Part shown: positions 9,365 to 17,733 of the stretch, one piece after another | Layout of the letters: every line of letters starts with the position of its first letter | Position numbering within the stretch: position 1 is the stretch's first letter | Source: an uncultured Fidelibacterota bacterium | GTDB taxonomy: Bacteria; Marinisomatota; Marinisomatia; SCGC-AAA003-L08; GCA-002707645 | Length of the DNA: 59,452 bases | Direction of reading: 5' to 3' | Assembly (NCBI GenBank): GCA_913020255.1 | Contig: CAJWAW010000002.1 | Coordinates: forward strand, 1-59,452 | Notes under the pieces: generated by a model | What the model was told of the DNA's origin: nothing | Databases searched by the model: none | What the model saw: only the letters and a program-made list of their open reading frames with translations | Program-made: the position numbers and the translations under genes

Positions 9365-10090
9365 CTATTTTATAATTGTTATGATACCAATTTTGTGAAA
9401 TAAAATTATAATTAAATAACCAAAATCAATTTCATACCATTTAAATGCAAAGTTATTCTTTGTTGGAAATCTGTGGTGATTGTTTTGATAAAGTTCGCCT
9501 AACATTAGAAAATCAATAAATAAAGTATTTTTAGATTTATCATGGAGCTTGTTAAAATTTCTATATCCATGTTTATGTCCAAACCAGTTAACAATAAAAC
9601 CGTGTATCGGCCCCATTAAGATATGAACTGGAATTAATAAATAGAACCATGGATTTGGAGCAAAATAAAAATAAATCCAAATATAAAATATTACAAATGA
9701 AATACGTGTAAAGTAAGAATCAGCAAAATTTTCAAAAGTAGACCATCTAGGCAATGATTTATCACCCTTTCTCTGATTTGATAAAATCGTATATTTTCTA
9801 TATTCATAAGCAGTTTTTAACATAAATGAAAAAATACTTCTAAATCTAAATGGCGAATGAGGATCTTTCTTTGTATCACTAAATTTATGATGATCTCTAT
9901 GCATTAAAGCATATGCTGATGGTCTTAGAAAAGAAGAACCTTGAGAAAAAAGCGTAACAATAAAAAAAACTTTTTCAAAAAATGGTGTAGTTCTAAACAT
10001 TTGATGAGATGCGTATCTATGTAAAAAAAAGGTTTGAACGAATAATGATAAATACCAGTGTAAAATAAATATAATAATTATTGGTAGCAT
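9365..10090 (-). CDS. Membrane fatty-acid desaturase (acyl-CoA delta-9 type)
   Basis: Integral-membrane di-iron desaturase that puts a double bond into acyl chains using O2. All three histidine boxes are present: HRYASH, HRDHH and NNHHRFP, with the usual NWFGHKHGYRN before the third. Several hydrophobic segments flank them. I choose the ATG at 10090 (241 aa), right after the preceding stop at 10092-10094. A TTG at 10147 would add 19 residues but overlap the methyltransferase gene by 56 nt. Its position directly after two Cfa-family genes suggests that its unsaturated products feed the methyltransferases. An electron donor gene is not seen next to it. Confidence 0.88.
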   Translation of the reverse strand: MLPIIIIFILHWYLSLFVQTFFLHRYASHQMFRTTPFFEKVFFIVTLFSQGSSFLRPSAYALMHRDHHKFSDTKKDPHSPFRFRSIFSFMLKTAYEYRKYTILSNQRKGDKSLPRWSTFENFADSYFTRISFVIFYIWIYFYFAPNPWFYLLIPVHILMGPIHGFIVNWFGHKHGYRNFNKLHDKSKNTLFIDFLMLGELYQNNHHRFPTKNNFAFKWYEIDFGYLIIILFHKIGIITIIK

Positions 10091-10091
10091 A

Positions 10092-11123
10092 TTATTTAGT
10101 AAACCTATAATGTGATACACCCCACTCTGTACCTTTTTTAATACCAAACATTACAGCGCATGATAAAAAGAAAATTCTCCATCTTTGAAACCACATTTTT
10201 GCATCCTTTTTACCGTATGTATTATTAAATATAGATAATATATCATTCTTTTTACTATCCATTCTCTTCAGCCATGCATAAGATGTCTTTTCATAATGTT
10301 GACCATTTATTTTCCATAATGATTCTATTTTCAAGTCATCTTGAAACTGTAGTAGCAGTTTATGCGATGGCATTAAACCTCCACTAAAAAACTCTCTAGC
10401 CATCCAGTCTCCTGGACCATTATCAACATATGGGTATACCATTGTATGATGTGAGAAAATATGAACAAATAGCTTGCCATCATCATTTAGGAAATTAGAA
10501 ATTTTATTTAATAATACTTTATAATTTCTCATATGCTCAAACATCTCTATTGAAACTACTCTATCAAAAGTCTCATCAATGTTAAAATCATTCATATCGC
10601 ATGTGATAACTTTAATATTATTTAAATTCATTTTTTTACATCTAAGCTCAATATGTTCTTTTTGATCTTTTGAGTTACTTACAGCGGTTATAGATGAATT
10701 TGGGTATAATGTTGCCATGTAACATGTAAGGGAACCCCATCCACACCCAAGCTCTAATATTTTCATATTGTCTTTGAGCTCTGCTCTTTTACAAGATAAC
10801 TCAAGCATATCCTTTTCTGATTGATGTATTGATATATTACTTTTTGACCAATATCCGCAACTGTATTTAAGATAATCACCTAAAACAATATCAAAAAATT
10901 CAGGAGGAAGCTCGTAGTGTTGTTCGTTAGCTTTTTCAGGTACAAGTGCAATTGGACTATCTTTAAGTTTTTCAACCCAATATTGATGATGTTCTTCGAG
11001 TTTATCAACTCCTAAAGTACTTGCCCATTTAAGTCTTTCTTCGCAAAGATTTTTAATCCCAATTTTAATAAAATAATCAGGTAGTAATCCATTTTCAGCA
11101 AGTTTAATTAGATAGTTTAGCAT
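10092..11123 (-). CDS. Second Cfa-like SAM-dependent methyltransferase
   Basis: A 343-aa methyltransferase of the cyclopropane-fatty-acid synthase/coclaurine N-methyltransferase superfamily. SAM-binding motif I is MKILELGCGWGSLTCYMA, and the family stretch HYELPPEFFDIVLGDYLKYSCGYW lies just before it. Further support comes from FDRVVSIEMFEHMRNY and GGLMPSHKLLLQFQDD. It is distinct from the neighbouring Cfa: it lacks that protein's N-terminal domain and has SCGYW in place of SCAYF. Relatives in this subgroup act on lipids or amines; the actual acceptor is unknown. It ends next to the desaturase start and begins 9 nt after the cfa stop. Confidence 0.82.
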   Translation of the reverse strand: MLNYLIKLAENGLLPDYFIKIGIKNLCEERLKWASTLGVDKLEEHHQYWVEKLKDSPIALVPEKANEQHYELPPEFFDIVLGDYLKYSCGYWSKSNISIHQSEKDMLELSCKRAELKDNMKILELGCGWGSLTCYMATLYPNSSITAVSNSKDQKEHIELRCKKMNLNNIKVITCDMNDFNIDETFDRVVSIEMFEHMRNYKVLLNKISNFLNDDGKLFVHIFSHHTMVYPYVDNGPGDWMAREFFSGGLMPSHKLLLQFQDDLKIESLWKINGQHYEKTSYAWLKRMDSKKNDILSIFNNTYGKKDAKMWFQRWRIFFLSCAVMFGIKKGTEWGVSHYRFTK

Positions 11124-11132
11124 ATTTATAAT

Positions 11133-12383
11133 TTAATACTCTTGTTGTTTTAAAAATAAGAATTGATAATCACCTATATTTTTTTCTAAAAAACCAGCTT
11201 CACAGTAAGTTAAATAAAATTCCCATAGCCTAATAAATGTATCTGAAAAGCCAAGTTTTTTTACTTCATCAGTTTTTTCTAGAAATGTTTCTCTCCATTT
11301 GCTTAAAGTTATAGCATAATGTTTAGTTATATCTTCTAAATCAATAAAATCAAATTTTGTATTCTTTTTAACTATATCTGAAACTTGTGATATTGAAATA
11401 AGGCATGATCCAGGAAAAATATATTTATTTATAAAATCTACAGAATTTTTGTAAATATCAAATTTCTGATCATTATATGTAATGCCTTGCATTGCAAATA
11501 AACCGCCTTCTTTTAAGAGATTTGATACTATTTTAAAATATGTTGGTACATTTTTATGGCCAACTGCTTCAATCATTTCAATTGAAACAATTTTATCATA
11601 AGTGCCTTCCAAATGCCTATAATCTTTATTTACCAAAGTTATTAAATGTTCTAGCTTTAATTTTTTAATAAGTTCTTTTGTATAGATGTATTGCTCATTA
11701 GAAATGGTAGTTGTGGTAACTTTGCATCCATAATTTGATGCAGCATGAATTGCAAAGCTTCCCCATCCTGTTCCTATCTCTAATACTGAATCATGTTTTG
11801 TTAGTTTTAATTTTTTGCATAACATATCTAGCTTTTTTATAGATGCTTCTTCTAAGGTAGTTTCATTATTATCAAAATATGCGCATGAATAAGTCATAGT
11901 TTTATCAAGCCATAGCTTATAAAAATCATTACCTAAATCATAATGCGCCATAATATTTTTTTTACTTCCAAGGATTGTATTACGTTTAGTGTAATGTATA
12001 AATTTATTAATTGGGATAAGTAGTTTTGCTACCCCAGAATCTAAGTGTGACATGAGTTTGTGGTTGCGTACCATTATTTGAGTTAGAATAACTAAGTCTG
12101 AACATTCCCATAGACCAGCAGCATATGCTTCTGTTGCACCTAGTAATCCACCTGATCCAATAAAAACATAGAAATCAATGCTAATAATATTGATTTCACA
12201 TTTTAATGATTCAGACTTATTACCTACTTCATAAACATTATTGCCATCTACTATTTTGATATAACCATTTTTGAGATGTTTAAAATTTTTAAGAACATTG
12301 TTTTTAAAAATATTACTTAAAAAAGTATTTTTTTTTGAGTTTTTTAAACTATTTGATATATCTCTTATGTTTTTATTTTTCAT
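11133..12383 (-). CDS. cfa: Cyclopropane-fatty-acyl-phospholipid synthase family methyltransferase
   Basis: A 416-aa SAM-dependent enzyme that adds a methyl(ene) group to cis double bonds of membrane phospholipid acyl chains, giving cyclopropane or methyl-branched chains. It has the N-terminal lipid-binding domain, then AHYDLGNDFYKLWLDKTMTYSCAYF, the SAM motif SVLEIGTGWGSFAIHAA and the conserved IVSIEMIEAVGHKN. The C-terminal KYIFPGSCLISISQV region is also canonical. Its ATG overlaps the DUF1365 stop by 4 nt (ATGA), a pairing common to cfa/DUF1365 operons in proteobacteria. Whether the product is a true cyclopropane cannot be read from sequence. Confidence 0.92.
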   Translation of the reverse strand: MKNKNIRDISNSLKNSKKNTFLSNIFKNNVLKNFKHLKNGYIKIVDGNNVYEVGNKSESLKCEINIISIDFYVFIGSGGLLGATEAYAAGLWECSDLVILTQIMVRNHKLMSHLDSGVAKLLIPINKFIHYTKRNTILGSKKNIMAHYDLGNDFYKLWLDKTMTYSCAYFDNNETTLEEASIKKLDMLCKKLKLTKHDSVLEIGTGWGSFAIHAASNYGCKVTTTTISNEQYIYTKELIKKLKLEHLITLVNKDYRHLEGTYDKIVSIEMIEAVGHKNVPTYFKIVSNLLKEGGLFAMQGITYNDQKFDIYKNSVDFINKYIFPGSCLISISQVSDIVKKNTKFDFIDLEDITKHYAITLSKWRETFLEKTDEVKKLGFSDTFIRLWEFYLTYCEAGFLEKNIGDYQFLFLKQQEY

Positions 12384-13138
12384 TTTTTATTACTGTTATA
12401 TTTAGGGTGATTGTAAAACGTTGCGCCTTTAACCAATAGTATAAAAGCTTGAAAATGTATTTTTAAAAATACACCTAAAGTTATAAATGGAAATCTGAAA
12501 GTATAAAGCATTAAATTCCTAAAAGTTAATTTTTTGACTTTTTTTAAGCTTAGTGTAGCATTGAATATTTTTTTATGGTTTTTATAATTGATCATATTAA
12601 CACTAATATTATCTTTAGGTGTTGAAAAAAACCACTCATAATCATGATCCATACACCAAAATGGACTCACATGAAATTCTTTCTTTAACTTTTGTCTAAA
12701 TTGCTTATTAGATTTGTTTGAAATAAAATAAGAATGTCTTTCATTCCAAGGTGTATTAGTTACTTCTGCCATGATTAACTCAACATCTGAATCATCTTTA
12801 TTGTAAATATAATAAAATGTTACTGGATTAAAGCAGTAACCAAAATATCTTAGATGAGTTAATACTCTTATAGGACCATATGTATCCATACCCGTTTTGT
12901 TCTTAACTGTTTTCCTAACAGCATCTTCTAATGATAGATGTATATCTCCATGATAATCTTTCCTATAGTATGATACTAATCCAAATTTATTGATATTCCA
13001 TAAAAAAGACTTTTTAAAGATGCTGTCTATTGTAGATACATCAAAAAAAGTCATAAAAGTGTTATACTTAAATGATCTATTAAAAGGAGTAAATCGCCTA
13101 TGCCTAATAGTCCCTTCATATATATAGTTATTTATCAT
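12380..13138 (-). CDS. DUF1365 family protein
   Basis: A 252-aa protein recognisable as DUF1365 from its start YEGTIRHRRFTPFNRSFKYNTF, the central IRVLTHLRYFGYCFNPVTFYYIY, the EVTNTPWNERHSYF stretch and FHVSPFWCMDHDYEW. The family has no settled biochemical function but is found with COG2907 flavoproteins and Cfa-type methyltransferases, often in oxidative-stress lipid operons. Here it has exactly that company: it overlaps the flavoprotein upstream by 4 nt and cfa downstream by 4 nt. A hydrophobic segment near the C-terminus (LMLYTFRFPFITLGVFL) suggests membrane contact. Confidence 0.9.
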   Translation of the reverse strand: MINNYIYEGTIRHRRFTPFNRSFKYNTFMTFFDVSTIDSIFKKSFLWNINKFGLVSYYRKDYHGDIHLSLEDAVRKTVKNKTGMDTYGPIRVLTHLRYFGYCFNPVTFYYIYNKDDSDVELIMAEVTNTPWNERHSYFISNKSNKQFRQKLKKEFHVSPFWCMDHDYEWFFSTPKDNISVNMINYKNHKKIFNATLSLKKVKKLTFRNLMLYTFRFPFITLGVFLKIHFQAFILLVKGATFYNHPKYNSNKK

Positions 13139-14409
13139 AGGTAAACACCAAATTCTTTACAAACATCTAATGCACTATTAACACCATCTTCATGAAATCC
13201 ATTCCCCCAGTATGCGCCACAGAAATAACTTCTGTTTCGACCATTTATTAATTCTTTAGATGATTGAGCTTTAACAGAATCAACATTAAATAATGGATGA
13301 TGATAAACTACTTCCTTAATTATTTTATTGTCATCTATTGGTTGATTTTTATTTAACGTAACACAGTACGTTTTGTTTGATGTTAAGTTTTGTAATATAT
13401 TCATATTATATGTCAGTGTAATTTTATCTTTGTTTTTGGAATCAAGAGAATAATTCCAACTAGACCAAGCAATTTTCCTTTTTGGCAAAATAGATGTATC
13501 AGTATGAATAGTTGCTATGTTTTTTTGATATTTGATACTGCCTAATATTTTTATTTCATCACTATTTGGATTAGAAAGTATATTTAATGCTTGATTACTA
13601 TGATTTGCAAATATAACATAGTCATATATAGACTCATTATTATTAGTTCTTATTATCACATTCTCATCAGTTCTTTTAACACTTGTTACACTATGATCAA
13701 GGAGAACTTTACCTTGAATGTTATTTACAATTTTTTTCACGTATTGTTTAGAACCCTTTTTTATAACCCACCATTGAGGCCTTTTAGTAATTTGTAGTAG
13801 ACCGTGATTATTAAAGAATCTAATAAAAAATTTAGCAGGCATCTTAAGAATTTCTAATGAATTTGTAGACCATATTGCAGCTGCCATTGGCGCTATATAC
13901 TTATCAATGAAAAAATTGGAATAATTATTTTGTTGTAAATAGTTATGTAGCGTTAGATCTGATGATATTGTATGTAAATCTTTGATGGATTGTCTATTGA
14001 ACATAATAATAGATTTAATCATGTTTAAAAACATAGGGTTAAAAATATTTGATTTTTTAGCAAATATTGCACTGATCGAATTTCCTGAATATTCAAAGTC
14101 TTTAGATACGTCCTTAACGCTAAAACCCATTTGAGTTTTTTGGCTTTCAACCTTAAGTTGATTTAATAAATTTATAAAATTTGGGTATGTATTTTCATTA
14201 TATACTATAAAACCTGAATCAATGTTTAGTTTTTCTGAATCTTCGTATACAGTATGTGTATGAGTGTGTCCACCAATATAATTATTTTTTTCATAAATCG
14301 TAATATCATGTTTTTTATCAAGTAGATAAGCACAAGTAAGACCCGATATACCGCTCCCGATAATTGCAATTTTTAGTTTTTTAGATGTTATTGTTTGTTT
14401 CTTCTGCAT
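13135..14409 (-). CDS. COG2907-type FAD-dependent amine oxidase/desaturase-like protein
   Basis: A 424-aa flavoprotein with the Rossmann motif IAIIGSGISGLTCAYLL and the subgroup hallmark NYIGGHTHTHTV, where the glycine-histidine pair is typical of COG2907. SGFIVYNENTYPNF and the C-terminal FCGAYWGNGFHEDGVNSALDV complete the match. Homologues always travel with DUF1365 and Cfa genes, and it overlaps DUF1365 by 4 nt. I use the ATG at 14409; a TTG at 14421 is the alternative. Either start overlaps the DUF2256 gene upstream. The likely role is oxidation or reduction of a modified acyl chain, but this is inference from neighbours. Confidence 0.87.
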   Translation of the reverse strand: MQKKQTITSKKLKIAIIGSGISGLTCAYLLDKKHDITIYEKNNYIGGHTHTHTVYEDSEKLNIDSGFIVYNENTYPNFINLLNQLKVESQKTQMGFSVKDVSKDFEYSGNSISAIFAKKSNIFNPMFLNMIKSIIMFNRQSIKDLHTISSDLTLHNYLQQNNYSNFFIDKYIAPMAAAIWSTNSLEILKMPAKFFIRFFNNHGLLQITKRPQWWVIKKGSKQYVKKIVNNIQGKVLLDHSVTSVKRTDENVIIRTNNNESIYDYVIFANHSNQALNILSNPNSDEIKILGSIKYQKNIATIHTDTSILPKRKIAWSSWNYSLDSKNKDKITLTYNMNILQNLTSNKTYCVTLNKNQPIDDNKIIKEVVYHHPLFNVDSVKAQSSKELINGRNRSYFCGAYWGNGFHEDGVNSALDVCKEFGVYL

Positions 14410-14546
14410 TTTTCTGAACAATATTTAACATTATGCCAATCTCGTATCCACTTTTTGCGCCAATTATAAGGTTTGTTGCAAGTGAGGCATATTTTAAAAT
14501 CTTTCTTATTTGGTTTATTTGGGTTGTATATAGTTATATAATTCAT
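14388..14546 (-). CDS. DUF2256 zinc-ribbon-like peptide, 52 aa
   Basis: Short gene that a length cut-off would drop. The core reads KICLTCNKPYNWRKKWIRDW, followed by the second cysteine pair in KYCSEKCRRNKQ. This is the DUF2256 pattern: C-x2-C, W-R-K-K-W and C-x3-C-R-R, presumably binding zinc. The function is unknown; members are commonly found near photolyase/cryptochrome, DUF1365 and COG2907 genes. Here it is the first gene ahead of the COG2907-DUF1365-cfa run and overlaps it by about 20 nt, so it is probably part of that transcript. Confidence 0.85.
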   Translation of the reverse strand: MNYITIYNPNKPNKKDFKICLTCNKPYNWRKKWIRDWHNVKYCSEKCRRNKQ

Positions 14547-14724
14547 CAATAAATATGTTATAATTAAGAATAATTACTGATTATAAATTTAGTTTAAAAT
14601 ATTATCATCAAGCTTTTATTCAATTGTAAAAAAATATAACAAAAGAAGCGTATTGTTAATAGCTACCATGTTAAAAAAAATACATTAACAGTATTAAGAT
14701 TTTTTGGTTGGTTTTAAAAAAAAA

Positions 14725-16299
14725 TTATATCTTTTTAAAAAGATTTTTTTTCATCAAAACTGAAGATGTTAGGATGCCTGACATTAAAGCACTTGGAAGA
14801 CCTACGGTCGTAATATCTTGACCTGTCATATAAAGATTTTTAATAGGAGTTTTAGGTTTTAGCCATCTTTGTTCAAATCTAGAAGGTGTATGGTCTGCAC
14901 CATATAATTCTCCGAATTCATAATGAGCCATGTCACGTGTTGATAAAGGTGATGATAATTCATGGTAGGATATCTTATCCTTTAAGTGTGGGCAATGTTG
15001 GTATATCTTAGATATTATACGGTTAGAAAACTCTTCTTTATATTTTTCATAGTTATTCCCTCTTCCTTTCCATGGCTTATCTTCCCATCTTTGAAAATTT
15101 TTAAAATTTGTTGGCACGATAGCTTCTAACGTAGCTGTTCCAGGATGCTCTTTATCCCAAGATGGATCTTTGGAGGAAGCAAAAGATATATATGTAACTG
15201 GGAAATCTTTTGATTCATCATTCATATAGTTCTCAGTATTGGTGTCGTGATCATAGCTTGGATAAATCCAAAGATTTGTATTGGTTATTCCCAACTCTTT
15301 AGCAGTTTTATTAAATCCTACATAAAGACATCCATGACCAAATGAAGGTTTTACAAATTTCAAATTATCCCTGTATGTAGATAGTTCGCTTTCATGACGT
15401 AGAAATTTATTTAGTGTATTTTGAATACCTGCGCTACTTATTACGGAATCAGATTGGATTATATCACCATTATCTAAAACAACACCTTTACATATACCAT
15501 TTTTAATGTGAATTGAGTCTACGCCCGTGCTTATAAATATTTGACCTCCATATTTTTCAATTACTGGTGCAATTGATTCAGATATCATTCTTGAGCCACC
15601 TATTGGATAATTAGCTCCATCAAGATAATGACCTGCAATAGCACAGTGCATAGCAAAACTACTTTGTTTTGGTGGTAAACCGTAATCTCCCCACTGGCCT
15701 GTTAAAACTCCAATCAGTTTTTGGTCAGATGTAATCTCAGACAGTGCTTCATAAGTAGTTTTGTTAGAGTATTTTAAAAAGTCTTTGCTTAAATATTTAT
15801 GAAGAAAAAATTCTTTAATACCAGATAAACTTTTTGCAGCAAAAAACTTAAACATAGATTTGTTAATACCTAATACTACATTAATATACTTATCTATGTT
15901 TTCAGATTCATTTGGGAAGTAGTTTTTCATAGATTCAATGAATTTACTTTTAGGAGCTATAAAATCGTAAGATTTATCAGGAAAAACTATCCTATCATAG
16001 TTATCGTCTGTTTTATTCCATTTAAGGTTGTTTTCTGTAATTTTGTCAAATAGTCTTCTAGAAAATGCTTTTTTTCTATGTACTCCACCAATATAATGAA
16101 TCCCTACATCCCATTCGTAGCCTTGTCTTTTGAAAGTATGAGTATACCCTCCAATTTTAAAGTGTTTTTCAAGAACAAGAACTTTCTTGCCTTCCATGCC
16201 TAATATGGCAGCACTACAAAGTCCAGATATTCCTGAGCCTATAATTATAACATCATACTTATCTGAGACTTTATCAGATCTATATTTTTGGATTTTCAT
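14725..16299 (-). CDS. RetSat/CrtISO-like FAD-dependent oxidoreductase
   Basis: A 524-aa flavoprotein of the phytoene desaturase/carotenoid isomerase/retinol saturase group. It has VIIIGSGISGLCSAAIL at its dinucleotide site and VLVLEKHFKIGGYTHTF after it. EWDVGIHYIGG is the diagnostic retinol-saturase-type string, and the C-terminal NLYMTGQDITTVGLPSALMSG closes the FAD site. Such enzymes saturate, desaturate or isomerise C=C bonds in isoprenoid or other lipids. No carotenoid biosynthesis genes are nearby. It is on the same strand as the lipid cassette, 178 nt upstream of the DUF2256 gene, and divergent from the SOUL gene across a 59-nt gap. Confidence 0.85.
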   Translation of the reverse strand: MKIQKYRSDKVSDKYDVIIIGSGISGLCSAAILGMEGKKVLVLEKHFKIGGYTHTFKRQGYEWDVGIHYIGGVHRKKAFSRRLFDKITENNLKWNKTDDNYDRIVFPDKSYDFIAPKSKFIESMKNYFPNESENIDKYINVVLGINKSMFKFFAAKSLSGIKEFFLHKYLSKDFLKYSNKTTYEALSEITSDQKLIGVLTGQWGDYGLPPKQSSFAMHCAIAGHYLDGANYPIGGSRMISESIAPVIEKYGGQIFISTGVDSIHIKNGICKGVVLDNGDIIQSDSVISSAGIQNTLNKFLRHESELSTYRDNLKFVKPSFGHGCLYVGFNKTAKELGITNTNLWIYPSYDHDTNTENYMNDESKDFPVTYISFASSKDPSWDKEHPGTATLEAIVPTNFKNFQRWEDKPWKGRGNNYEKYKEEFSNRIISKIYQHCPHLKDKISYHELSSPLSTRDMAHYEFGELYGADHTPSRFEQRWLKPKTPIKNLYMTGQDITTVGLPSALMSGILTSSVLMKKNLFKKI

Positions 16300-16358
16300 T
16301 AATGAAAAATAGTGAAATTATTAGATATATATAAATAAAAATATGTAATATTATTTAT

Positions 16359-16910
16359 ATGAAAATTTTATTAATATTATTATTTAGCATGATTGTATCT
16401 GAAGAAACGTATAAAGAGCCAAAGTATGATTTAATCAATAAAGATGGTAATATTGAGATAAGACAATATGGAGAATATATTGTTGCAAGAACATCAGTAG
16501 GCTCAATTAATAAACATGACAATAATATGTTTAGGACTTTGGCTTCATATATTTTTGGTGGTAATAAAAAAAATCAGTCAATTCCAATGACAGCCCCTGT
16601 AACTACCTATGAGGATACAGATTCATATAATATGGTTTTTTATATGTTAGATGCTAAAAATATTAATGATATGCCTGAGCCTAATGGTCAAAATATCTTA
16701 TTTGAAAATTTTAACCTAGGTAAATGTGCTGTTATAAGCTTTAGTTGGTTTTCAAGTGAATCACGTGTTAATTCTCATACTGATAAGTTGAAGAAGTATC
16801 TTAAAGATAATAATTTAACTGCTACATCTTCATTTATGGTAAATAGGTATGATCCACCTTGGAGAATGCCATTTATGCGTAGGAATGAAGTTTTAGTCCA
16901 AATTAATTAG
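16359..16910 (+). CDS. SOUL family heme-binding protein
   Basis: A 183-aa protein with a short hydrophobic N-terminal stretch (KILLILLFSMIVSEE) that may be a signal peptide. SOUL-domain landmarks follow: PKYDLINKDGNIEIRQYGEYIVA, FRTLASYIFGGN, the QSIPMTAPV signature and the end YDPPWRMPFMRRNEV. SOUL/HBP23-type proteins bind heme or tetrapyrroles; bacterial roles are poorly defined. It is divergent from the RetSat-like gene, so the two may share a promoter region at 16300-16358. Its 3' end overlaps the convergent polysaccharide deacetylase gene by 8 nt. Confidence 0.9.
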   Translation: MKILLILLFSMIVSEETYKEPKYDLINKDGNIEIRQYGEYIVARTSVGSINKHDNNMFRTLASYIFGGNKKNQSIPMTAPVTTYEDTDSYNMVFYMLDAKNINDMPEPNGQNILFENFNLGKCAVISFSWFSSESRVNSHTDKLKKYLKDNNLTATSSFMVNRYDPPWRMPFMRRNEVLVQIN

Positions 16911-17733
16911 ACTGTATAGCATTAAGCTCAGTAAGTGTAAGTATATCTAATCCTTTTTTATTTAACCCATCCAAAATTAAATCCATAGCATTATAATTCC
17001 ATTCTCTTACGCCTTTTTCTGGCATATGAATAATAATTATAGAACCTGGCCTTACTTTATTTAATATATATTTTGCAATCCAGTTTGGATCAGGTATAGC
17101 TGTATCATTAGCAAACACATCTCCGAGTACAAGTTTTAAACTATTTTCTTCAATAATTTCATGCATGTTTTTAGACATTTTAGCATGTGGCGGTCTATAC
17201 CAATTACTTATATTATTTGTATATTTTGATAAAATTGAATCTGTTTGATTTAAATCGTTTTTAAAATCTAAATCAGAAAATTTGTTGTAAGGTATATCAT
17301 ACATATTATGATTGGCTAATTCATGGCCATCAATCAACAAGCTTTCAATATCACTTGGATCAGAATGATACGTATGAGAACCTGTTACAAAAAAAGTAGC
17401 ATGTGCATTGTATTTATCTAGTAGTATCCTGACATCTTCAAGCATATCACCATTTGGATTATCTACGCCACAAAATCCATCATCAATAGTTAAAGCAACA
17501 GCATTTTTAGACTTCATGTGTGATATAGCTTTTGGGTAGGCCAATTTAGAGATATTTCGTGGACCTAGTACAGATACTGTTGACCAAAATATTTTTTTAT
17601 ATAACAGTTTTACTCTACTAATATCGCTTACAGTTTTAGGATCATTATCTCTTCCAAGGTCTACTGTATTTGAATTACCAAATACTAAGCAAATAGATAG
17701 AAAAGTAAGTAAGAAAAGTTTACAGCTCTTCAA
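16903..17733 (-). CDS. Secreted polysaccharide deacetylase (NodB family), unusual motif 2
   Basis: A 276-aa carbohydrate esterase 4-type protein. The N-terminal KSCKLFLLTFLSICLVFGNS is a signal peptide. Motif 1 is VALTIDDGF (two Asp), motif 3 is WYRPPHAK, and motif 5 is IIIIHMPEKG. In motif 2 the usual H-S/T-x-x-H appears as HNMYD (ELANHNMYD), so the second metal-binding His is replaced by Asp; the enzyme may still bind metal through Asp, or may be altered. The start is TTG at 17733, because no ATG or GTG precedes the signal sequence. It overlaps the upstream hydrolase gene by 14 nt. The glycan substrate is unknown. Confidence 0.8.
   Translation of the reverse strand: MKSCKLFLLTFLSICLVFGNSNTVDLGRDNDPKTVSDISRVKLLYKKIFWSTVSVLGPRNISKLAYPKAISHMKSKNAVALTIDDGFCGVDNPNGDMLEDVRILLDKYNAHATFFVTGSHTYHSDPSDIESLLIDGHELANHNMYDIPYNKFSDLDFKNDLNQTDSILSKYTNNISNWYRPPHAKMSKNMHEIIEENSLKLVLGDVFANDTAIPDPNWIAKYILNKVRPGSIIIIHMPEKGVREWNYNAMDLILDGLNKKGLDILTLTELNAIQSN

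Noticed and set aside
8205..16299. Carotenoid biosynthesis cluster, suggested by the CrtI-like flavoproteins
   Set aside because: No phytoene synthase, GGPP synthase or lycopene cyclase is present, and the partners (Cfa, DUF1365, desaturase) point to acyl lipids.
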